The position numbers and the translations under genes are program-made. The notes beneath the pieces were generated by a model that was not told where the DNA came from, searched no databases, and saw only the letters and a list, made by a program, of their open reading frames with translations. 64,000 nt of DNA from Spirodela intermedia (taxonomy: Eukaryota; Streptophyta; Magnoliopsida; Alismatales; Araceae): assembly GCA_902729315.2 (NCBI GenBank), contig LR746272.1, positions 7,714,827-7,778,826 on the forward strand, read 5' to 3'. Shown here one piece after another: positions 13,455 to 30,944 of this stretch; positions within the stretch are counted from its first letter, which is position 1, and every line of letters begins with the position of its first letter.

Positions 13455-13975
13455 ATTTGTTCTCTCTCTCTAGAATAGCACAACGTAGACTGTAATAGAT
13501 GATCTACAGAATGTTTGGGAGCTATTAGAATATTATATGAAATCGTCGTGGATGACTTCAACAACAGTCCAATCGGCGCTTTCTTATCTCTAGGCTAAAC
13601 GATGACAGGGTGTTCTTAGAATATTTAGATCAAATATTCAGTTGCAGACTAAACAATGGTCCTGTCCGCTTTCACTCTTTCTCTCTCTCTCTCTCTCTCT
13701 CCCTCTCTCCCTATAATAGCAAAGCGCACGCTATCAATGATAATCTAGAAGGGTGTTTGCGTGGATTACTAGGAACCAGCAGATCAAATCTTCTCCAACG
13801 CCCACTCTCTCTCTCTCTCTCTCCAGAACAGCACATCTCACGCTGCAATCGATGATCTAGCAGAATGTTCAAGGGACTCATTTAGAATACTAGATCAAAT
13901 CCTTATTGAACGAATTTAGAAGCTCCATGTCCTCTCTCTCTCTCTCTCTCTCTCTCTAGAATAACAGCTCAGGAG
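13455..13975. repeat. Degenerate tandem array of units each seeded by a (CT)n tract
   Basis: Four or five units follow each other, starting near 13455, 13670, 13803 and 13930. Each opens with a CT run, then TAGAATAGCA or a close variant, then a segment with GATGATCTAGA-like sequence and ATGTT, and ends with TAGAATAYTAGATCAAATC-like sequence. The last three starts are about 130 bases apart; the first interval (about 215) seems to contain a partial extra unit. The array lies in the 1.2-kb gap downstream of cyclin H. Confidence 0.65.
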
Positions 13976-14360
13976 ATATTGATGACCCAACAGCTCAGGA
14001 CGTTGAGTAAAGTATCTGATCAGTTCTTTTAATCCCCCCATATAAAACCTGATCGGCAGCCGAATTAAAGGTTGACCGACAAGAAACCAAACGAAGGATG
14101 AGAGAAAGAGAGATGATTTTTTTACTAACTTTATATAAAACATGGTAGTAGCCACATAAATAAACCCCTCACCCATGCGGAGAATAACGTTAATAATAAT
14201 AATAATAATAACTATCAAGGATCAGCTCGGTCAACCAACGAGATCAGCCGGGTGGAGAAGATAAATTCCGAGTCCTGGGATTTTCCGAAAATCTCTGCTT
14301 CGTCTCCAGCGTAATCAGCAGTGATCTAGCCACTTGATAAACTTCGTGGGGAATACTTAT

Positions 14361-17300
14361 TCACCTGGTTAGTGAGAGAAAACTCGTCAGAAAAATAATT
14401 ATATCAATGAAAAAAAAACAACAGACAGTAAAACATATGGCCCCATCCAAGAACAGAAAAAAGTCAACGCGTAGAGGATAGTACACAGCAGAAGGCGCAG
14501 CCTGGGCCTCAGTAGATGCTTTCTTGGACTTGTGTTTCGATCTTTTCTCCCGTTTCTTCCTGTAAAAAAAAAGACGCATTTCAGGATCTCATTTAACGCT
14601 GCATTTCCCATGCTTTAAAACCCAAGAACCCTAAAACCATGCATAACGCATGATTTAGAGAATGAGAGTTACTCGTCTAGAGAGCCCGGATCTAAGCAGC
14701 TCTTCAGCTTCCGATCGATGTGCTTCATATCGTGAGCTGTGGGGATCCGGAGCTTGTCCACCTGCAGAGCGGAACAGCTGATGGATTTCTAAATCTGCTC
14801 CTTGGCCTCGATCAACGCCTCAATTAATCGCTATATTTCCGTTGGATAAATATCTTTTTTCACGACAAAATATAGGTGGAATAAAACGGATAAATAAATG
14901 CTTGTGAGGCGAGATCGGGCATACCAGGGCATTAATGGTCTTGACGGATTCGATGAGCTCCCCAGCGCCGGTCAGAGAGCTCCGGCGGGACATCAGGCTG
15001 TCCAAATAACTGAAAATACAACTGGTCAACGCAGAGCTCAAGAAAAAAAGGAGAGGGGAGTAAAAAAGGGAGAGGGGAGTAGCGGGGTCAACGACCTTTC
15101 GAAATTGAGAGCTCTGTGCGTCTCGTTTGACTTGTACAGGGCCGCCAACGCCAACTACAGATGACAAAGTGATGGAATCCCAAGTCAACGGCAGCTCGAG
15201 ACATTGGAAGACAAACCCAGTACCCAAGTAGGCGGATCAAGTCTTAACGAGGAAAAACCATCAAGAAGAAGCTGAAGATCCCATGAACAGGAGATTAATG
15301 CACTGCTATGCAATCCAGGTGGTCGACATGCAGGGAAATAACGGATCATGGTGCTCCCACCATCGATTTTATGAAGGTTTAAGAGTATATATAAGACATT
15401 AATCTCATGGGGGAGGGAAGTCAACCTGGTTAATACCGGAAAAAAATGCCCAAAAGAAGAAACTTTGCGCTCAGTTTGGCTACTGAACAAGAAGATTAAA
15501 GGTCAGAAATCATCCTATTTTTGTCGGTAAAGCAGGCCCTTGTTGGTCCTCCACCTGCTCCTCTCTTCTTCAGTGACGAACAGGTCAAGATCTCCAGTGC
15601 TTCCCCACCCACCGAAATCATACAGTCCAAGTGATATTGGGTGATTTTTCACAGTAATATAGTTCTGCTTTTATTTGGTATACTATGCACAGCATGCCGA
15701 ATCCACGATCTTACGATAAAAGATAATGTAGAAAGCATTAAACAGAAGAGGAATACCAGCCCAGGAGGGAAGAGAAGCGGGGCGTCAGTCAGCATAGTCA
15801 AGTCTGTCTCCGATATAGCTGTATCTCTCAAGTCCTAATGATGGAGCAGATAAGTTAGTAACTCGCTCATAGATCTAATATGTGGTACAGTTCGGGTATT
15901 GAAAAGGAAATAAAATTATCATCAAGATGGAAAAATGGGTTGGAACACCATAACCATCTTTGTTTCCTCACTAGAGATCCCGAACAAGCTTCCTCACTTC
16001 TTTGTTTACAACGAAAAATGCATGCTGGGCTCGTTCTAATCACAAATCATCGTGGTGCAACATGAACTTGATCCCCCCAATTTACTGCATTCAACTGATT
16101 TTGAGGGGATTTTTTTTTTACTAACAAACGACATAAAATATTATAAATTTACCAAGATAAAGTGCAGGAAATGAGATCATATTTTACACTATTTTTGTCA
16201 AAACATCATATCATCCCCCTCGGTACTTAAGATGGGGAAAAAGAAGACGAAGACCTCCTCAGATCATATTAACCTTTTCAAAACGCACTTGCTCTTTGCC
16301 TATTCGGATGCACCACCAACAGATGATCATGCACAACTTCCTACATACGGATCCAATTTCACCAAGGCATCTAGAAATACAAACTAAAATAATTAAATAT
16401 TGGTTCAGATATTATAAGGTTATGGTAAACAAAATCAAATCATAGCGTAGAGAACATTCACAAAAGTTGCTTTTAATTCTATGATCATCCTAAAGTATTG
16501 CAAGCTGGGTACCACCTCATTACCATGAGCATGCAGAAAGAATACCATAAGGCTCTAAGTATTACCTTAAACGTTTGTTGTTGATCATTACCTGCTCGAC
16601 AGAAGTCCTAAAAAGCCAGCATCAAGAGAAACGAAAAAGATGAGCGTAAGGCAATGGAATCAAAGTTAGTCCTCACAGCCAAAGTGAATTCTCACCTCCA
16701 TGTCAACAACAAAGCCCTCAATGGATCGATATGGAGCATAGACAATGAGATCAAACCCCAAGCCCTACAAAAAAACATAAACAATGATACAAACGAAAAA
16801 TTATCCAAAAGCAACGAAACGTTTTGTTATGTGCGGAATTAACTCACCTGAAAAACGATCATTTCATTGTTCAGAATCACATGATGATCTTGTTCAATCC
16901 CCTTACCAAGCTCCTCTGCAGAGACGTGGCTTTCTTCAATCTTGCAGGATGCATAGATGCAAGTTAGCCTGTGGATTGAAAATAGATTTCCTCCTATTCA
17001 GATGAGCGATTGAAATTTTCTTTTCCCCATGTACTAGATAAAGATTAAAATCAAGCTAATTATGAGGGGGAAACAACCCAAAAGTGGTTATCCACATAGA
17101 TGTATTAAAACATTGCAAGCATAGTTAAGAGAGGATTAAACATACTTTAGAGGAAACATAGGGCTAGCAAGGACGTTTGCTAAGGAAAAATAAATCGTGA
17201 TGTGAAACTTCACTATTTTCTGTTGTGAAGCAGACTAGAATGAGCCGATCCTTTCTCTTAAAACGCCAAAGCACTCGTGTTCTTTCCTTGCTTTTTCGTC

Positions 17301-19698
17301 AGTAAACTTTTCCACATAATGGCAGGAGAAATTGCATTAGTGGCAGGATAAATTGGGTAACTCCAGGTTAGACTGGCACTAGCAATCAGGATTGATCCTA
17401 CGGTTTCAATTTTATTTTTTTTCCCAAAATCCAAGCAAAAAAAATGAACTCTTATTTTTCAAATTAACCTGGTATTAATTTGGTTACACAATTCTCAACC
17501 AAAACTTACCTTCTGAAATGTTTTAGAGCTATTGCCTTATCCTTCTCATAAAATACTAGAAATATATCTTATTAAAGTTCTTTGGTCAAAACATAAAAAC
17601 GTACAGGAACAAAAACACAGAACATTATTTACTCAAAATAAGATTTAGTCAAAACAATTAAGTTAAACAATGTGCCAATAAAAAACAGATAGATATGGAT
17701 CCAAGGGATGAAGATAAGAGACCTGACTTGGCTGGATAAAAGGATATAATGGTGTATTGCTTTTGAGCACAGGTGGAGAAGAATATCACAAAAATTTATT
17801 TCCAGAGACCAAAGTTGTTAGGTTGTTTACTGTTTCGATAAATAAAAAACGATAAACTTCATCACTGTAGATACGACTGATGCAGATTATAAAGCTCATC
17901 ATCGAGATGAATATAGAAAACGAAACCCATCACAGCATACATTATGTGCTTCGGGTGATGCTCCATCACAGACCATTGCAAATAAAACCTTTTGAAGTAT
18001 ATGATCGCTGTTGCCTGTGCAATATAAAAAGAACTCATTATCAGAAATTTTCTTATTTGCATATCAGCTGGCATTGGATTCTATCAAAATAAAAAACTGC
18101 ACACCTGAATTTTGTGTGGAAATTTAAATGCTGCACAAACTTCTTGAATCTTGTGCTCATAAAATATCCGCATAAGTTGCTCCTCTTCACAGTTCAGTGG
18201 CTTTGAACGCGAATGGCGTCCACCTAAGTGCATAAAACTTCAGTGTCAACATTGAAGAACAAAGTAAAATCAATAAAGGGGAGTTACAAAACATATAACC
18301 AAACAAAAAAGTAGAAACGCATTGACATAGAAAAAGAGTATATCCTTAAGAGTTTTAAAGACACTGACATGAGGAATCAGAGAAGGGCATAGGCTTACCA
18401 TTTTCTTTAGAATCAGTTTTTGTTGTGTGTGACAATGACCCATCGGTGCCTTCTTCTGACCGTCTGACTCCATGCTATAGAAAGTATCATCTATGGAAGA
18501 TTAATGCAAAATAAAATAAAAAATGAATGCAGATGGGAAAAAAATAAAAATGCAATTAAACAACTCGTGCGTTGGAAGAGCATTCTAAGAGCATTACAAG
18601 CACGGAAAGCCGATGTATTGAAGTGTAATATTTTTTGGAGAGCTTCTTGGCGACAAGGCTAAGACCTTCAAAAGAAAAGTCGCAAGTTTCTGGTGCTTAT
18701 AACTCACTTTATATCTCATTGAAAGACAATAGGAAAATTCAGCTAGATCAAACATCATGTTAATCCCAAAATAAGGAAGAAGTGTCCATGATGAAATGCC
18801 AGAGATTCAAAATCGAACCGGGCAATCTCCAGATAATATCATCTATACCCAGGGAAGTGAATGGACAGTTGACTCCTTTGTTTGTCCAGATAATCAAAAG
18901 AATGCTTGTTTTGACTTGGGGGATGGTACATTATAAAGTTTCTGATGCGGGGAACATTACGTGATAAAAATTTCGGGCAAATCCTTTCACCCTGGGGCAG
19001 AACGAAGGCATACCTGTTCAAGTCCCCTTTTTGCTCGGTCATTCGCAACTGCGTACTTCTCCACCTACGATTATCATCGAAAAGGAATTTAATTAAATTT
19101 ATAAGATGTAGACACCAACAGTTTTGATATGATAATCGAGCAAAGGTTATTCTCGTTTCCATTTCCCCTTTTCTAATGCTGTTCATACTCGAGAGACAAA
19201 AATTGCACAAATCAAATGCAAGAAAGCATAAGCAGTGTCACAATATCCGAGCACGATCGGCGTTCAAAGGCGCAAAGAAGTAGCCATGTCGTTAGTGAGT
19301 CGATAACTATCAGTTCATAATATCCTCCACAGTGTTGCAACATGTCAGCGCCATTTGGTACTATATAGATTAAGTCATGACCATTAGCCATTCCATGTCA
19401 CCAATAGATAGGATGACCAGCAATCATTATGGGATCCCCCCGCAGTTTTAGACATACGACGGCCCCGACACCCAACCCCTTCACTTCCTCTAAGCTAATT
19501 TTCCACGGAAGCAAAGATAAACGAATCATCCTACAAAAGGCGCACCCTGTAGTTCTCTTTGAATGGAACCAAGCCATGTGAGCGGCATGAGGGTGAAAGG
19601 GGTGAATACGGAGAAATCTTAGGAAGAGGAGAGCTTACCAGGTCCTGAGGAGTAAAAATCCACTTGGCACGGTGAGTCGACGTCTGGAAATCAGCCAT
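14361..19698 (-). CDS. CYCH: Cyclin H, regulatory subunit of CDK-activating kinase / TFIIH
   Basis: Thirteen exons on the minus strand: 19639-19698, 19014-19064, 18399-18474, 18105-18223, 17941-18014, 16848-16968, 16696-16764, 16566-16607, 15757-15834, 15096-15154, 14925-15009, 14673-14761 and 14361-14559. All junctions are GT-AG and stay in frame. The protein begins [20 protein letters not shown], as in plant cyclin H. Cyclin-box landmarks include [60 protein letters not shown] and [27 protein letters not shown] and [14 protein letters not shown] follow. The product partners CDKD kinases to phosphorylate CDK T-loops and the RNA polymerase II CTD. The expected basic end ([13 protein letters not shown]) is present, but the frame then runs into a hydrophobic stretch ([11 protein letters not shown]...) before a stop at 14361, for 373 residues. 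The family normally ends soon after the basic block, so a missed splice at CTACGC|gttgac or a lost stop is possible. Confidence 0.93.
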
Positions 19699-20930
19699 CG
19701 CGACGCGATCGATGCAACTCGATTCACCCTGGAGATGGAGAGAGACGCAGGAAGGAGAAAGTCGGGGCAGCGGAGAAGGCTCATCGGGCTGCTTTGGGCG
19801 GCCGGAAAATCTACATAAATATGTTATTTACCTTTCTTTCCCCTACAATCCCTAACAATCTCCATCTATTTCAAATATAACCTCATCAAAGTTTTATTTA
19901 TAAAAATAAAAAAACTTTCATAACAGTGCGCTTGTATCCTTTCCCGCTCGAAGTACCGAATTTCTCACTTATCTAATATAAAATAATCTATGTATTGATG
20001 ACGTGTACCAATCCTGGTGACGTGTTTTTTTTGGTCCTCGTCGTCTCCCTCCGGCGGATTTTAAAGAATTCCCTCTGCTCGTCGCTCTCTCTGCGCACTG
20101 CTTGGCCGCTCCGTTCTCATGGCCAACCTCTGATTGTGGCTGTTTCAGCCCGATTTCTCGGGTCTGTCTCGAGAGAATTCTGATCGCCCCACGCTCCCTT
20201 CAAGTCCAGCGCCGGCAGATTCTCTTGCTGTTGCCTTTCTCTTTCTGCGGAGGGAGATCATTCGGGAGTAAGGAGGCGTATCCTTCGATGTCAGAGGAGC
20301 TGGGCGGCGCAAAGAAACGTGTAGTGTTTGAAAGAAGAAACAGAAGACGAATAAGAAGAAGAAGGAGGAGGTCAACGAGACGCAGATCCTCGTTTATTTA
20401 TTACATTATTTATTCGTCTTTTATTATATTATTTAAAGCCTTCGATTTTAATTTTCTACGCTTTGGAATTTTCAGCTGGATGATGAACATAATGCGATCA
20501 AGTTCTTTTTATTTCCTTCTTGGGACAAGGTTATATATTGGACGACTGGCGGAAGATTAGCAAACTTAAGAAAGAAAATAAAATACCTCAATTTGCAGAA
20601 GAAATGAGTTAGGTTCAGCGCTAGAAATAAAAGTCTTCTCATCATTTATAGACTTGCAACATTAGAAACCACCTTTCATGCCTTGCATACGAGTAAACTA
20701 ATATTCTGAAGCACTTCACGAATTTGACAAACATTCTCAAAATTTATACAAAATTATATTTTCTTTCACTCTTCACCTTTCACTCACATTCCACGCTTCT
20801 TATGCATATCACCATTAACACGCACACCTCTTTTTCGATATCATTGAGTACGAATTTCTTGTTCAGGACACAAACCAAAAACACTAAGATTTTGTCACAT
20901 TTAGTATTATTTCAATCCTTAGTTTGCAGA
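19699..20930. other. Promoter side of cyclin H; possible leader for plus-strand transcription
   Basis: The first 130 bases are the likely cyclin H leader. From about 20040 to 20340 the DNA is GC- and CT-rich and could be an untranslated first exon on the plus strand, for the syntaxin-like relic or the MAP kinase. I find no coding match in its frames. From 20560 to 20930 it is AT-rich, without genes. Confidence 0.35.
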
Positions 20931-23790
20931 TTTGTCAAACTGCAGGCCAGAACGGAGACTGCCGACCCAATGCTTCCAAAAGAATTTGAAGCAGCTTTGA
21001 AAGATTTTCAAAAGGCTCACTTAGCTCCCATGTAGTTCTGCCATTGAGGAACTTTCGCATTATTTACATCGCTTGATTGGTCGTATCTGAAAATCTGTCC
21101 AATTGCTACAAAAGCTGGAAGAGAGAATCGACTGGTGGAAGCTTCCTCGTCTGTGATGAATGCTGAGATCCAGATAATGATGAGATGGACGACAAAAAGT
21201 CAATAGACGAATTTGCTTTGTCTGTCGGTGAAGATTTGTCTGATCCGTAAGATCCAGTGAGTTGGTGGAATATGATGACAGTTGGAGGCTGTACGATGGG
21301 AATTTTTGTGAAGAATACAATCTTGGGAAGGTACATGATGTTGGTCTCTCATACGTGGACAGAGAGAAGAGAAAGAGAGAGAAAGAGAGAGAAAGAGAGA
21401 GAAAGAGTGAGAGAGAGAGAGTTTATCTCTCTCCTCCCTCTTTTCCATTTTACCTTTTCCTTATTTTTCTCAAATAATTTTGGGGGAATGGGAGAGAGGC
21501 GTGGGTAAAGTGAGGTGATATTTCTTTTGAGTGCTTTGGGAAACTTCTTCCTCTATTTTCGCATTCTTGTCTGTGAAGAACGTGTGGCTAGTTGGTGCAT
21601 CATTCTGTAGTCATTCTGAACCACACTTTGTTGTCCGAAAAGGCTATCTGAGGGGGACCATTGGAAGGAGGAAGTGACATAACTGGGGATGCTCGTCTTG
21701 GGCAAGAGATCCACTAAGTGCGAGCAAGGTTCTCTTCTCTCTTGTACTATTTTCTATCTAGCTAGATCTCTCTAGCTATCCTCGTGGATGTAGGAGGATC
21801 CTTCTGAATCACATAAGTCCTAGTGACATCATCTTCTCCTACTCTGTCATATTTCTCTCTCTTCTATATACGGTTGTCATTCTTTTGGCACGTACATGGT
21901 AGATAACATGATTCGCGATCCGACTTCTACTAAGGGTATTTGTACCTTTTTTTTTTCACAATACGAGTTAATTACTGCAGCCTGAAGCTTGAAAGTAAAT
22001 GGTACTAAAGAATGAATGGAAATTAAGTCATGGACAGTAGATTTATCGTGATGAATCTTTAAATTTTCCCTGTCAAAAGAGTGATCGACTTCTAACGGTG
22101 GCGCCAGAGCATAAAATGGGGAGTCTTGAGAAAAGGCGGATAGGGATTTCAGAGAGGAAGATGATCGATGACGGGGAATATAGGTGATGGAGTATCATAT
22201 TTATTCTATAGAGATGGATCCTTTTCGTCCTTGATTCAAGAAGAATTGTAAAAGGTTGAAAAATTTTATCTGGGGGGGAGAAATTAGCATGTGGCAGGGA
22301 TGAAGGATTCTTCTTCTTACAGAGCCAAGAGAGTAGTGACAATAAGAAAGTGAAGAGTTTTTGGGAGCTTCCTTTGAAAATGAAGAAATGAAATCCCATG
22401 GAGAGTGGATGAAGATAGGGAAAAGAGAGGTTCAATATCTCTGCAAAAGTTTACGACAATGGACTGTCTAAGACCCAAGAGATGCAGAGAGGAATTAGAA
22501 GAGGATAATCCTTCTACCGACTTTCACGGGCAAATAAAAATAATCGAGAAACAACAACTCGTGAAAGAATACGAGAAAATTTGTCCTCAAAAGAAGGAAC
22601 TAACAAGGTGCCAAAAATTGGATCCCCGAAATTCTATTTATGGCATAATCATCTTTTTATTTAGATTTTGTTACTTGTCATCAAAATATTTCCATGCTTA
22701 GAACACAGATGAATAGTAGAATCAACTCTTTTGCTATAATGCTCCTTTTGGCTCTCTCTCATCCTTCTCTGAACCATGTAAAATTAGTAGTTTTCAGTGA
22801 TTACCTTCTTTGGTCTCAAAACAATGTTATTGTACATTAGTTTGTTGTCTAAATTGTTTTATTAAACCGAATTATTTCAAATTTAATGGAATTTAGCTAT
22901 CCTAAGTCTGGCATTTTTTTTCTCAAGATTAGGCCTATTTTAATATGCGCAGCTATAATGTAGTTGAGATCAATGCAAGCTCAGACACAATAACTGAACA
23001 ACGGGTTCTTCTCCTGGAGTCCAGACGGTATTTAGGCTGTACCGTAGCCATTTATTTATTATAGTTCAATGATTTAGAATGCTCCTTTCAGCATCTCGAG
23101 AAATTATTTTTGTAAAGCAAGTTTGGAGAGGATAATTATACGTTTTTGTGGGTGGCTTCACGTAGATTTTATATCATCAAATTATAGTTCTGGAAATATG
23201 GAAAAAATTCGAATGAAAATGTGCTTTCACAGTTGTCTGCTTACAGAAGATGTAGCTAACAACATTTTCCTGTGGCTTTAGTCACTGTTGATCTTGCGAA
23301 ATATCAGTCCAGAGACCATTTCATTCCTTTGCTGCAGACTCACTAGTCAGGATTTCCATCAATGAGGTCGTTACTAAGAAGAAGGAACGAGAAATACAGG
23401 GGATCCCCAAGCAAGTTAGTGGGATCAACAAAATCCTCAAATACATTGCTGCGTGGGTCCACGAAGATGAAACCAAGATCGGCAATCTTGGTGCACCATT
23501 TCCTGACGCAACGGACGTATTCATTTTCATTAAATTTCACTGATTTCAGGATATTTTAAATCCGACATGGAGAGAACACATGCTGCATCTAACCGAGCAA
23601 ATTCGCTCTCATCGAAGGTCCACCGGTTCAATTCATGCTCGGTATGCGTACCAAGCTGGTCTTTCTAGAATACCTGACTTGTTCTTGTTGGACACATTTG
23701 ATTGTTATTTTATTTATTTTTTCATGCAGATGTGCTCGCTCTTGGTTATATTTGGTTTGTCCGCGTCGTTGGAACACTAGCCCTCTTCTT
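20931..23790 (+). pseudogene. Decayed syntaxin-like (Qa-SNARE, SYP2-type) gene relic
   Basis: Scattered plus-strand segments resemble successive parts of a plant SYP2-type syntaxin. At 20932-21034, after a tttgcag acceptor, LPKEFEAALKDFQKAHLAPM resembles the family's KDFQ..LK(D/E)FQKAQ block, then a stop. At about 22950-23033, ITEQRVLLLESRR resembles the block before the SNARE motif. At about 23350-23480, EVVTKKKEREIQGIPKQVSG and KYIAAWVHEDETKIGNLG follow the spacing of the SNARE helix. At 23731-23778, MCSLLVIFGLSASLE resembles the anchor. Stops, a (GA)n tract and unrecognisable intervals separate them, and the SNARE part has drifted heavily. I read it as a pseudogene; it also could be a very divergent gene. 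The individual matches are modest, but their collinear order supports the call. Confidence 0.45.
21359..21420. repeat. (GA)n-rich microsatellite
   Basis: A 60-base GAGA/GAAA tract, interrupted by regular GAAAGAGA steps, inside the syntaxin-like relic. Confidence 0.9.
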
Positions 23791-25345
23791 GCTTAGCCAT
23801 AAATTTGCATTCATGCTTCGGTGAGATCACTGACAATATTTACATTAAAACTCGAGTATAGAATTTGTTATTTGCTTGGTAATCCTTCATGATAATTCTG
23901 CTTGTGTACGTATTCGGCATGATTCTATAGTTTATAATCCTTTGGTTCCTCCGAGTTTCTGATTCATGTTAGTCGCTCTTCAAAATTGGTTCTTGAATAA
24001 ACTTAAAAGAATCATACCTGACCTTAGTCTACATCAATCTAGTAGAGAAATACACCGTAGAGATCATAAAATGGGAGCGAATCTGAGGTCGTGGCGTTCC
24101 CGACTGTGGGCATCCAGGCATGGGGGGCGGCAAAATGGACCCAGGCTTTGGATGGATGGGGTAGACCCATGCGTCGCATCAGCGGTCGTAGGCAGACTTC
24201 TCGGCCGGCTTTGGGGTGTGCGCCCACGCCCCCTCGATTGCCTTCTTCGACGTCACGAAGATCGGCCTACCTTGAGGTAAGGAGACCTTTCCTTCCGTGC
24301 CCACGGGCCTCCCTCACGCCTGTCTCTCTCGTTGCTGTTGATCAGGAACACGACGGGCGATGTCGCCGCTGGCTTGGTGTCCTGTCATCCTCCGTCGCTG
24401 TTGCGGCGTCATCACCACCGTGCTGATCCTCAGACATCGGCAAGACGGGTCGGCATCTGGCCTCTGCAGGAAGATAGAGTGATTTATTTGTTTCCAGGAA
24501 AGCGACTAGTTCTGCTTATCCTCGAAGTAGTCACTCTCGTACGGGAACCGAGGGGGAGAGAAAGAGACCCTAGAATATGAACCAGACGGCTGCAGCGAAA
24601 GTTAAACACGAGATCATTGGCGTTGGTCTCAGAGTGGTCGGGGTTCCAAAGCTGAATATCACCGTACGAGAAGGCACCAACGGAGGTCAAACGCTTGGGT
24701 TGCCTCTCTCCTTACGCCACCATGACGAGGTTGAGACGTGACAATTGACGTGATATCTACTGTCGCCTTCGGCATCGTGCACCTAGATTTGAATCGCCAG
24801 CAGGTCGTTAAAGGCGTCCTTGACTGGTAACTTTTTCGTTCATCTTCTCTGACGAAGTCATCATCTTTCGTTTAATTCCCTATAAACAGATGTACAGGCA
24901 TAAATGAGTTAGATGAGGTTGATGCAGGATTTGTTCCCGTCTCCGTCCTGGGCTCCTCATTACTATATTCCCAAGTACGTGTATCCCCGTCGGAATATTT
25001 ATCATGCCTGCAACTGGGAGCTAGAGAAGGGGAAACTCGTCCAACTCTTTGTTTCGCGTTCTTCACGTTCAAGGAAGGAAATTAAGGTCCTCATATCTTC
25101 TTCCCGTCCCATCGTTTATTCCTTCCTCTGTCCTCTTTTGCTTCCTAGGTTTACCTGCTTGGAGTTGGATCTCATAGGTATTATATTTCGAAGTGTCTTA
25201 TATCTTTTGAACCCTATTCGTATTTCTAGGTTTTATTTTGCTGTTCGGTTCCTCTTTTTTTCTTGGCGCAGACAAACTCTGATATCCTTTTTACAGATTC
25301 TTAGCAATCATTTTTCTCCTGAGATTTTGCTGATTTGTACAGAGC
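23791..25345. other. Region upstream of the MAP kinase, with a GC-rich patch and likely 5' UTR
   Basis: From 23790 to 24060 it is AT-rich. From 24060 to 24480 it is GC-rich, unlike its flanks, with broken frames and no family I recognise. From about 24900 to 25345 it is likely MAP kinase leader: a possible donor lies near 25085 (AATTAAG|gtcctc), and an acceptor tgtacag|AGC lies just before the ATG at 25346. Confidence 0.35.
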
Positions 25346-30218
<4,873 letters not shown>

Positions 30219-30944
30219 TGCAATCGAAGACCCATCGGTGTTCTTGGTTCATCATAGCACCATGTGAATGCTTTTTTCACCTTTTTTTAAAAAAATTGCA
30301 GGCAAAAAACTCACTAGTTGATGCAGGGGAGAACCACCTTACAGAGGCTCCTATAATACTGCTCGTGACTATTGATGATGTTTACATGACCAAAGACTTC
30401 ATTTTAAAGGTTACGTACAGATTGTTTTGCTTAATGAATATTTATACTTGTCAAATCATGATTCAAATGAGTACCTAGCTAAGAATGCCGAGATCTCACC
30501 CGTCAACTGAGTAAAACCAAAAAAAAAAAAAAGAAAAGCATCTTTACTCGGTTTAGATTTTCTCAATCACAAGGTACTATGTGCTATACAAGCCATATGT
30601 GTTCCTCAAAAGGAATGAGTCGTCTGCATGGAGTTCGATTTTCTTCAATGCTAATGTTAGCAATGAACACTTTGGAAACCACAATTTCTTGGCGAACAGC
30701 ACGTCCAATAGAAATGGGTCTGGTTTTTGAACAATTTGTTCCTAGAAATCATGTATTTCCCCAAGACTTCAAAGATTACATGAATGTCCACAAGGCAGCA
30801 ACTGTTTAAGAATTTTCCTGTGAAGCATGTCTACACTGTGAATCACATCCACTTGATTTCCTGGGAACTGGTTCAGAATTATTGCTTTCACAACTTCTCT
30901 ACAGCAATCCACGGGTAGCATAAGAGTGGACTCTTCAGTTATGA
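30219..30944. other. Convergent 3' flanks of the MAP kinase and the next gene
   Basis: This should contain the 3' UTRs of both convergent genes. An open stretch at about 30560-30810 has no family I recognise and ordinary base composition. A 14-base A run lies at about 30518-30531. Confidence 0.45.

Noticed and set aside
30301-30478. Possible extra MAP kinase exon starting AKNSLVDAGENHL after a TTGCAG acceptor
   Set aside because: The exon at 30147-30218 joins in frame, has coding character and ends the protein; the later stretch looks non-coding.
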